Below are positions 7,613 through 12,284 of a stretch of 12,284 bases of DNA, piece after piece. Each line of letters starts with the position of its first letter. Position 1 is the stretch's first letter. Both the position numbers and the translations under genes were made by a program. The stretch lies in contig JBHJOP010000078.1 in assembly GCA_050329575.1 (NCBI GenBank), positions 1 through 12,284 of the forward strand. Reading direction: 5' to 3'. The notes beneath the pieces were generated by a model. That model was not told where the DNA came from. It made no database searches and was given only the letters and a program-made list of their open reading frames with translations. Source of the stretch: JAUXFS01 sp050329575 (lineage in GTDB: Bacteria > Pseudomonadota > Alphaproteobacteria > Rhodospirillales > Defluviicoccaceae).

Positions 7613-8467
7613 TCACGGCTCGCGGGCGTAGGCGATCACCTCGTGGCGTTGCTGGCCGAGCCCCTCGACGCCGCATTCGAGCCGGTCGCCGGCGTTCAGG
7701 AACTCCGGCGGATCACACCCGAGCCCGACCCCGGCGGGGGTCCCGGTGGCGATCACGTCGCCCGGCATCAGGGTCATGAACTGGCTGATGTGGCTGACCA
7801 GGTAGGCGACACCGAAGATCATCTGGCCGGTGTTGCCGGACTGCCGGCGGTGGCCGTTGAGGTCGAGCCACAAATCGAGGTCCTGGGGGTCGGGGACCTC
7901 GTCCTTGGTCACCAGCCACGGCCCGAGCGGGGCGAAGGTGTCGGCGCTCTTGCCCTTGACGAACTGGCCACCGCGCTCCTTCTGGAACGACCGCTCGGAG
8001 ACGTCGTTGATCACCGCGTAGCCGGCGACATGGTCGAGCGCCCGGTCCTCGTCGACGTACTGGGCCTTGCTGCCGATGATCACCGCCAGCTCCACCTCCC
8101 AGTCGGTCTTCGTCGACCCCTTCGGCAGCATGATCGGGTCGTTGGGGCCGCTGAGCGCGGTGATCGCCTTGGAGAACAGCATCGGTTCGGCGCGCGGCTT
8201 GCCGCCGGTCTCCTCGGCGTGCTCGCGGTAGTTGAGACCGATGGCGAGGATCTTGCCGATGCCGGCGACCGGTGTCCCGAGCCGGGTCGGGCGCTCGACC
8301 ACCGGCAGCTCGTTCGCCTTCAGCGAAGCCAGCCGGGCGAGGCGGTCCGGATCGAGGACGTCGCCCGCGAGATCGACGACGTGGCCGGAGAGGTCGCGGA
8401 CGTGTCCCTCGTCGTCGAGGAGTCCCGGTCTCTCCGCGCCCTTCGGGCCGTAACGCAGCAGCTTCAT
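7613..8467 (-). CDS. Fumarylacetoacetate hydrolase family protein
   Basis: A 284-residue enzyme of the FAH superfamily, cytoplasmic Mg/Mn-dependent hydrolases, hydratases or decarboxylases acting on small keto acids in catabolism. The N-terminal third (1-65) is the small domain; the catalytic core starts at IGKILAIGLNYREH (70-83). Metal ligands fit E124 and E126 in DWEVEL and D155 in INDVSER; KGKSADTFAPLGPW (171-184) and PGDVIATGTPAGVG (235-248) are hallmark motifs. Close relatives are annotated variously as ureidoglycolate lyase, 2-hydroxyhepta-2,4-diene-1,7-dioate isomerase or 2,4-diketo-3-deoxy-fuconate hydrolase, and I cannot choose among them; no pathway genes are adjacent. ATG at 8467 has GGGAG about eight bases upstream. 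The gene heads the run with the phosphoesterase (29-bp gap) and hemN. Confidence 0.9.
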   Translation of the reverse strand: MKLLRYGPKGAERPGLLDDEGHVRDLSGHVVDLAGDVLDPDRLARLASLKANELPVVERPTRLGTPVAGIGKILAIGLNYREHAEETGGKPRAEPMLFSKAITALSGPNDPIMLPKGSTKTDWEVELAVIIGSKAQYVDEDRALDHVAGYAVINDVSERSFQKERGGQFVKGKSADTFAPLGPWLVTKDEVPDPQDLDLWLDLNGHRRQSGNTGQMIFGVAYLVSHISQFMTLMPGDVIATGTPAGVGLGCDPPEFLNAGDRLECGVEGLGQQRHEVIAYAREP

Positions 8468-8530
8468 CGTCCACTCCCGATCGACGGAACCACACCCTCC
8501 GGGGCACCGCCTTCCGCGGCCGCCGCCTGC

Positions 8531-8558
8531 ACAGTAGCCGGATCGCCGCCGCCGTCAA
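8531..8558 (-). promoter_or_regulatory. Candidate promoter for the FAH-cpdA-hemN run
   Basis: Minus-strand TTGACG (8558-8553) is followed after 16 bases by TACTGT (8536-8531). The start point would be near 8524, about 57 bases before the ATG at 8467. The -35 is good (5/6) and the -10 is poor, so this is tentative. Confidence 0.4.
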
Positions 8559-8597
8559 TGGCCGGGTTGGCGCCGGCGGCCGGGGGTCTGGTTTCTC

Positions 8598-8687
8598 CTA
8601 AAAATACTCGATAAGTCGATTGAAAGCAAAAAGCATGTAATTACAACAGACATCCAACAATTGAAAACAGAAGATGAATATCGTATG
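8598..8687. other. A+T-rich block in the divergent intergenic region
   Basis: These 90 bases are about 69% A+T by hand count, in strong contrast to the GC-rich genes on both sides. The block holds a perfect 10-bp palindrome TGTAATTACA (8636-8645), two copies of TTGAAA (8620, 8661), and TCGAT repeated eight bases apart (8608, 8616). It is best read as the control region for the plus-strand tad-like genes, though an imported fragment cannot be excluded. Confidence 0.6.
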
Positions 8688-8689
8688 GT
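8661..8689 (+). promoter_or_regulatory. Candidate promoter for the tad-like pair
   Basis: TTGAAA (8661-8666, 5/6) is followed after 17 bases by TATGGT (8684-8689, 4/6). Transcription would begin near 8696, just before the CGGAGGGG ribosome-binding sequence at 8701. The palindrome TGTAATTACA is centred about 20 bases upstream of the -35 box, a suitable position for an activator. Confidence 0.5.
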
Positions 8690-8711
8690 GATCATGCCAG
8701 CGGAGGGGTTT

Positions 8712-8759
8712 GTGGCACGCGACGACGCTCTAACAGCGGGTGGACAACAGCGATGCTGA
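8712..8759 (+). CDS. Possible 15-codon upstream ORF overlapping tadE-like start
   Basis: A GTG at 8712 lies five bases after a strong Shine-Dalgarno sequence (GGAGG at 8702-8706) and opens a frame reading V-A-R-D-D-A-L-T-A-G-G-Q-Q-R-C, ending in TGA at 8757-8759. The stop overlaps the first codons of the tadE-like gene, whose own ATG at 8753 has only a poor site upstream. This arrangement suits translational coupling, with ribosomes finishing the short ORF and restarting at 8753. No family is recognised and it may simply be a chance frame. Confidence 0.35.
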   Translation: MARDDALTAGGQQRC

Positions 8760-9337
8760 CACTTCTGAGACGTCTCGTTCGCCTGCGCCGCGACGAAGAT
8801 GGCTCCCCGGCCATCGAGATGGTGTTCGCGGCGCCGGCGCTGTTCCTGATCTGCGCCGGCACCATCGAACTCGGGATGATCATGTTCGTCACCGTGCTGA
8901 TGGAGAGCAGCCTGCGCGACGCCGCCCGCTACGGCATCACCGGCCAGGTCGAGGACGGCTTCGATCGCGAGGCCTACATCGTCGAGCTGATCGGCGAGCG
9001 CACCCTCGGCCTCGTCGACCTCGCCACCGCCGACCTGAACATCCTCAGCTATCCGACCTTCGACGACGTCGGCCGCGGCGAGACGTTCGTCGACGGCAAC
9101 GGCAACGGCGTCTACGACGCGGGCGAGACCTTCACCGACGAGAACGGCAACGGCCTGCGGGACGACGACGTCGGCGTGCCCGGCGCCGGCGAGAGCGGGC
9201 AGGTGGTGGTCTACCGGATCAGCTACCAGTGGCCGCTGCTCACGCCGCTGATCGGACCGCTGATCGGCCAGGACGGCAAGTACGAGATCCGCGCCAGCAT
9301 CGCCGTCCGCAACGAGCCGTGGGAGACGGAAGCATGA
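8753..9337 (+). CDS. TadE-like minor pseudopilin with EF-hand-like calcium loops
   Basis: A 194-residue TadE/TadG-family protein, expected in the inner membrane as a minor pseudopilin of a Tad (Flp) type IVc pilus or related secretion apparatus. The N terminus is basic (RRLVRLRR), followed by DEDG-SPAIE: a prepilin-type site with G17 and Glu at mature position +5, then a hydrophobic helix (about 20-50) and SSLRDAARYG (52-61), typical of TadE. Residues 112-139 hold an insertion with a canonical 12-position loop D114-x-N116-x-N118-G-x-x-D122-x-x-E125 and a second, incomplete loop (D129, N131, N133, D137). These resemble EF-hand/dockerin calcium loops. The stop overlaps the next start as ATGA. 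No tad secretion ATPase or pilin gene is in the window, so the pair may serve a locus elsewhere. Confidence 0.85.
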   Translation: MLTLLRRLVRLRRDEDGSPAIEMVFAAPALFLICAGTIELGMIMFVTVLMESSLRDAARYGITGQVEDGFDREAYIVELIGERTLGLVDLATADLNILSYPTFDDVGRGETFVDGNGNGVYDAGETFTDENGNGLRDDDVGVPGAGESGQVVVYRISYQWPLLTPLIGPLIGQDGKYEIRASIAVRNEPWETEA

Positions 9338-9888
9338 TCATCGAATGGATCCGCGCCTTCGGCCGCAGCGAACGCGGCAACTTCCTGGTCGAGTTGGCGT
9401 TCGCGATGCCGGTGGTGATGGCGCTGCTGCTCACCGGCGTCGAGTTCACCCGCTACATGCTGATCAACCAGAAGCTGGAGCGCACCTCGGCGACCATCGC
9501 CGACCTCGTCGCCCAGTCCTACGGCATGAGCGAGGCCGAGATGGCGAGCCTGTTCAGCGCCACCGAGTTCATCATGGACCCGTTCAGCCTCGTCAGCGAC
9601 GGCGCGGTGGTGGTGTCCTCGATCGGCGCCAGCGGCGGCAGCGGGCCGGTCATCAACTGGCAGCGGGCATTCGGCGGCGGCAGCGGCGGCAGCGAGTTCG
9701 GCACCGAGGGCGAAACCGCCGACCTGCCGCCGGGCCTCGATGTCCGCGACGGCGAGAGCCTGGTCGCCGCCGAGGCGTTCTTCGACTACCAGCCGGTGAT
9801 CCTGCAGCAGATCCTGGCCAGTCGCACCCTGTACCGCTGGGCGGTGTTCCGGCCCCGCTTCTCGTCGCTGACCGAGATCAGGCCCTGA
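9334..9888 (+). CDS. TadE/TadF-like minor pseudopilin
   Basis: A 184-residue second TadE-family protein. RSERGNFLVELAFAMPV (11-27) has a prepilin-type site with G15 and Glu20 at mature position +5, then a membrane helix to about residue 45 and the family pattern TRYMLINQKLERTSATIADLV (39-59). The rest (60-184) is a small extracytoplasmic domain with a Gly/Ser-rich linker around 98-121. ATG at 9334 overlaps the TGA of the preceding gene, so the two are cotranslated and probably work as partner minor pilins. The last visible segment (LYRWAVFRPRFSSLTEI) is basic and is not a second membrane helix. Function in pilus initiation is inferred from the family only. Confidence 0.83.
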   Translation: MIIEWIRAFGRSERGNFLVELAFAMPVVMALLLTGVEFTRYMLINQKLERTSATIADLVAQSYGMSEAEMASLFSATEFIMDPFSLVSDGAVVVSSIGASGGSGPVINWQRAFGGGSGGSEFGTEGETADLPPGLDVRDGESLVAAEAFFDYQPVILQQILASRTLYRWAVFRPRFSSLTEIRP

Positions 9889-9909
9889 GCCGACGGCCGG
9901 TGGTCCCGC

Positions 9910-9936
9910 CCCTCTGCTCGGATGACGGGCAGAGGG
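9910..9936 (+). terminator. Stem-loop after the tad-like pair
   Basis: A perfect 8-bp stem, CCCTCTGC (9910-9917) with GCAGAGGG (9929-9936), has an 11-base loop and begins 22 bases after the stop codon at 9888. A second stem follows at 9954-9971 (7 bp, loop CGAA). Neither has a T-tract, so they may be Rho-dependent ends or 3' stabilisers. Confidence 0.45.
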
Positions 9937-9977
9937 CCGCGGCGCCGGCCCGGCGGCGGGCGAACCCGCCGGTCCGC

Positions 9978-10027
9978 TGACGATCCGCTGATGACGATCG
10001 GACGACACGAAGACCCGTTCTGACGAC
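9978..10027 (+). repeat. TGACGAT/C motif copies, direct orientation
   Basis: TGACGAT occurs at 9978-9984 and 9992-9998, TGACGAC at 10021-10027, and the shorter GGACGAC at 10000-10006. The same motif recurs in inverted orientation at 10097-10123. The motif is short and GACGA is common in this genome, so chance is possible. Confidence 0.4.
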
Positions 10028-10028
10028 A

Positions 10029-10072
10029 TTCGTTGCTGTCCCGTGGCGGTCAAGCCGTTGGGGGACAACGAA
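10029..10072. repeat. Bulged inverted repeat, possible RNA hairpin
   Basis: TTCGTT (10029-10034) and GTCCC (10038-10042), separated by a 3-base bulge, pair with GGGAC-AACGAA (10062-10072). This gives an 11-bp stem with a 19-base loop. It lies midway between the two clusters of the TGACGAT motif, and a smaller GGCCG-aca-CGGCC stem follows at 10076-10088. Confidence 0.4.
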
Positions 10073-10096
10073 ACCGGCCGACACGGCCGCGATTCC

Positions 10097-10126
10097 ATCG
10101 TCAAAAATCGTCAAAAGTCGTCATCC
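10097..10126. repeat. 10-bp tandem repeat (ATCGTCAAAA), helically phased
   Basis: Two identical 10-base units, ATCGTCAAAA (10097-10106 and 10107-10116), are followed by a third, degenerate one (GTCGTCATCC, 10117-10126). The 10-base period puts each copy on the same face of the helix, as in iterated binding sites of a regulator. The core is the complement of the TGACGAT copies at 9978-10027. Confidence 0.6.
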
Positions 10127-10183
10127 CTTTCAGACAACCCATTGATTTTCTGAGATTACAACCGGGAGTATCTGTACACAAAT

Positions 10184-10194
10184 GTCATCATGAC
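10184..10194. promoter_or_regulatory. Palindrome GTCAT-C-ATGAC in A+T-rich stretch
   Basis: An 11-base perfect dyad lies in the A+T-rich segment 10139-10200, close to TGTACA (10173-10178), itself a palindrome. Such a dyad could be an operator. No clear promoter hexamer pair goes with it. Confidence 0.3.
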
Positions 10195-10517
10195 CATCCC
10201 GTAACGCTCTGATCCGATTGAGGGTTTCGCCCGCGCCGCGATCACACTTCGGGGCGCAGGGGTATTGGGGCCCGGCGGCCGCGGAGCCGCCGACGCGCAC
10301 CCCGCACGGCCGCCCGCCGGCGGCGATGTCGCCGCCCCCGTTCACGATGGCAAACAGCGTTTCTCAGGCGTCTATCCCTTGCCGGGCCCGGATTCAAGGA
10401 AAACTATCCTTAAAGCCGACGGATCATGGCCGGCGGAGGTCCGCACCCGGCCGGTTTTCCGTGCGCACAGCGGGCGATCGCGGTTTAATCGATCCGGCTG
10501 ATCGCGGAGGACCTCCG

Positions 10518-12122
10518 ATGCCGGAAGACAAGGCGGACGCCACGGACCGGGAGCCCTCGAAGCGGGAACCTGACGCGACACCCTCGCCAAGGGTGACCGC
10601 CGCCTCTGCGGAGGCGAGCGATCTCGGCGGGCTCGTCAAGCACTGGGTTTTCGAACGGTTCGGGTGGCCGGGGATGGTGGTCCTGGCCGTCGCGAGCGTG
10701 GCGTTCTGGTGCTGGTGGAACTGGGACACGCTGCGGGGGAAGCCCGTAGTTGCGGACCTTCTCGCGGTCATGCAGAGGGAGCCGCTGCCGACGGCGGATC
10801 CGCGACGTTTTTCGGTCGCCATTGCCGACCTCGAGAACGACGACGACGGCGACCTGAAGCGCCTGATCGTCGAGGACCTGGCGGAATTCGCCGCCGTTTC
10901 CGTGCTGCCTCTCCCGAGAACCATCGTGCTCGGCGGCGGCGCGCGCGAGGAGAGCGAGCGCGGCGGCCACGACCAGGCCCGCCGCTATCTCGCCGACACC
11001 GGCGCATCGGTGCTGATGTGGGGAACCGTCCTTCGCCACGAGGCGAGGGTGATCCCGAAGCTGTACCTGACCGTCGCCCCGACCGGCGCAGGCGTCTCGG
11101 GCCGCTATCCGCCGAACGAGGAGTTGCGGCTGCCGGCGCTGTTCTGGCAGGACCTCGCGGCCGTGCTGCGGCTGGTGGTCGCCTCCCAGGACGCCGAGTT
11201 TCGCGCCCGACAAGGGCACTATGTCGCCGACCGGCTTGCGCCGTTCATCGCCAGGGTGCGCCAGCTGTTGATTGCGAGCGAAACCGCCGCCGGATGGGAC
11301 GGCGACGCGCGGGCATCGACACTCGCGGTGTTTGGCGGTGCACTGAGTATCCTCGGTGAACAGACCGGCCAGAGCGGCCCGCTCGAGGAGGCGGTGGTGG
11401 CCTACCGGGCGGCGCTCCAGGAGTGGACCCGCGAGCGGGTGCCGCTGGCCTGGGCGGCAACCCAGAACAACCTTGGCAACGTGCTTAGGAGTCTCGGGGA
11501 CCGTGAGAGCGGGACGGATCGTCTAGAGGAGGCGGTGGCGGCCTACCGGGCGGCGCTGGAGGAATTCACCCGCGAGCGGGTGCCGCTGCAGTGGGCCGGG
11601 ACCCAGACCAACCTCGGCAACGCGCTCGCGAGTCTCGGGGAGCGGGAAGGTGGGACGGCTCGTCTGGAGGCGGCGGTGGCGGCCCACCGGGCGGCGCTGG
11701 AGGAACTCACCCGCGAGCAGGTACCGCTGGACTGGGCGGCAACCCAGAACAACCTCGGCAACGCGCTTAGGAGTCTCGGGGAGCGGGAGGGCGGGACGGC
11801 ACGGCTCGAGGAAGCGGTGGCGGCGTACCGGGCGGCGCTGGAGGAACGGACCCGCGAGCGGGTACCGCTGGACTGGGCGGGGACCCAGAACAACCTCGGC
11901 AACGCGCCAGGAGTCTCGGGGAGCGCGAGAGCGGCACGGCACGGCTCGAGGAGGCGGTGGCGGCCTACCGGGCGGCGCTGGAGGAATGGACCCGCGAGCG
12001 GGTACCGCTGGACTGGGCGACGACCCAGAACAACCTCGGCAACGCACTCTGGCGCCTCGGGGAGCGGGAGAGCGGGACAGGTCGTCTGGAGGAGGCGGTG
12101 GCGGCGTTTCGGGCGGCGCTAG
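10518..12122 (+). CDS. Membrane-anchored TPR-like repeat protein, frame interrupted in repeat 4
   Basis: The continuous frame encodes 534 residues. Residues 1-38 are polar and charged, 51-68 a single membrane segment rich in Trp/Ala/Val. A globular region follows (about 96-260) beginning FSVAIADLEND and containing ADTGASVLMWGTV (159-171), reminiscent of the TolB-like N-terminal domains seen ahead of repeats in other alphaproteobacterial TPR proteins; this is from memory only. A half repeat (262-288) leads into 47-residue TPR-like units starting at residue 289. The ATG start has GGAGG seven bases upstream; this site lies in the inverted repeat GGAGG-a-CCTCC (10506-10516). About residue 464 the frame is lost by a one-base deletion; the 70 or so residues after it are Arg/Trp-rich out-of-frame translation ending at TAG 12122. 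TPR arrays usually scaffold protein-protein contacts. The partner is unknown, and no enzymatic domain is visible. Confidence 0.72.
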   Translation: MPEDKADATDREPSKREPDATPSPRVTAASAEASDLGGLVKHWVFERFGWPGMVVLAVASVAFWCWWNWDTLRGKPVVADLLAVMQREPLPTADPRRFSVAIADLENDDDGDLKRLIVEDLAEFAAVSVLPLPRTIVLGGGAREESERGGHDQARRYLADTGASVLMWGTVLRHEARVIPKLYLTVAPTGAGVSGRYPPNEELRLPALFWQDLAAVLRLVVASQDAEFRARQGHYVADRLAPFIARVRQLLIASETAAGWDGDARASTLAVFGGALSILGEQTGQSGPLEEAVVAYRAALQEWTRERVPLAWAATQNNLGNVLRSLGDRESGTDRLEEAVAAYRAALEEFTRERVPLQWAGTQTNLGNALASLGEREGGTARLEAAVAAHRAALEELTREQVPLDWAATQNNLGNALRSLGEREGGTARLEEAVAAYRAALEERTRERVPLDWAGTQNNLGNAPGVSGSARAARHGSRRRWRPTGRRWRNGPASGYRWTGRRPRTTSATHSGASGSGRAGQVVWRRRWRRFGRR

Positions 12123-12284
12123 AGGAACGGACCCGCGAGCGGGTGCCGCTGCAGTGGGCGGCAACCCAGAACAACCTCGGCAACGCGCTCGCGAGGCTGG
12201 GGCGGCGGGAGAGCGGCACGGCACGGCTCGAGGAGGCGGTGGCGGCGTACCGGGCGGCGCTGGAGGAATTTACCCGCGAGCAGG
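11382..12284 (+). repeat. Tandem 141-bp (47-residue) TPR-like repeats, 6.4 units
   Basis: Units start at 11382, 11523, 11664, 11805, 11945, 12086 and 12227; all spacings are 141 bp except the fourth, which is 140. Each codes for LEEAVAAYRAALEE-x-TRERVPL-x-WA followed by TQNNLGNALRSLGERESGTAR. The NLGNAL and AYRAAL halves fit the A and B helices of a TPR with longer loops than the 34-residue standard. Units are nearly identical at the DNA level, suggesting recent amplification or gene conversion. Confidence 0.92.
11907..12284 (+). pseudogene. Out-of-frame continuation of the TPR gene, runs off right edge
   Basis: After AACGCG (11901-11906) the fourth repeat reads CCAGGAGTCTC where sister units read CTTAGGAGTCTC, one base short. 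From about 11911 the frame shifted by one encodes clean repeats again (SLGERESGTARLEEAV onward) with no stop up to 12284. So this is the true 3' part of the same gene, cut off by a deletion, a sequencing error in a repetitive GC-rich tract, or a reversible length change. The C terminus lies outside the window. Confidence 0.8.

Larger units (their letters stand above)
9889..10517. other. 629-bp structured intergenic region, no supported gene
   Basis: No open frame here has a recognisable family or a good start. The left part (9909-10090) is dense in inverted repeats, the middle (10090-10200) is A+T-rich with short direct repeats and a palindrome, and the right part (10210-10500) is GC-rich with a small inverted repeat AAGGA-aaacta-TCCTT (10396-10411) and TTTAAT at 10483-10488, which could be a -10 box but lacks a clear -35. 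It may hold the tad terminator, the promoter of the TPR gene, or a structured RNA. Confidence 0.6.

Noticed and set aside
9878..10114. Small minus-strand frame of 78 codons in the intergenic region, starting TTG
   Set aside because: It runs through the repeats and hairpins, has no family resemblance, no conserved-looking composition, and a rare start codon.
10097..10126. CRISPR-like array
   Set aside because: The 10-base units are contiguous, have no spacers and number only three.
10218..10517. N-terminal extension of the TPR protein by 100 residues
   Set aside because: The extension is low-complexity Pro/Arg-rich, while ATG 10518 has a strong GGAGG seven bases upstream and directly precedes the plausible polar N terminus.
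11382..12284. Repeats as a mobile or intergenic repeat family
   Set aside because: The 141-bp period is a multiple of three, codes for a coherent TPR-like unit and lies inside one gene.

Overview
The window is very GC-rich DNA with dense gene packing, short stop/start overlaps and GTG/TTG starts. The gene content (a DsbA-like thioredoxin coupled to smc, a HemN, a Cys-Asn tRNA pair, TadE-type pseudopilins) suggests an alphaproteobacterium, probably Rhodospirillales-like. That placement is inferred from gene order and composition, not from a marker gene. No insertion sequence, integrase, CRISPR array or phage gene is visible.

Left two thirds (1-8467), all on the minus strand. Read in transcription order: a fumarylacetoacetate-hydrolase-family enzyme, a CpdA-like calcineurin phosphoesterase and hemN form a tight run. 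It is followed by tRNA-Cys and tRNA-Asn with their own promoter and a strong stem-loop. Next comes an 887-residue RpfC-like hybrid sensor kinase with five membrane segments, kinase core, degenerate receiver, true receiver and HPt domain. Last is a dsbA-like gene whose stop overlaps the GTG start of smc. smc runs off the left edge; its first 489 residues are present. A good promoter for dsbA-smc lies in the 63 bp after the kinase gene.

Divergent switch (8468-8752): an intergenic region with a marked A+T-rich block. It carries a candidate promoter in each direction and a possible 15-codon upstream ORF that overlaps the start of the next gene.

Right third (8753-12284), plus strand. Two TadE/TadF-like minor pseudopilin genes overlap by four bases (ATGA). 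The first carries an unusual insertion with EF-hand-like calcium loops. A 629-bp gap follows, full of stem-loops and short repeats, including a 10-bp-phased repeat. Then comes a one-membrane-segment protein with a long array of 47-residue TPR-like repeats. A one-base deletion in the fourth repeat (near 11907) breaks this gene; the repeats resume in the shifted frame and run off the right edge.

Most of the window is recognisable housekeeping content. The parts that most deserve a second look are the frameshifted repeat gene, the structured intergenic region before it, the upstream ORF/tad junction and the calcium-loop pseudopilin. I found no convincing complete new system.
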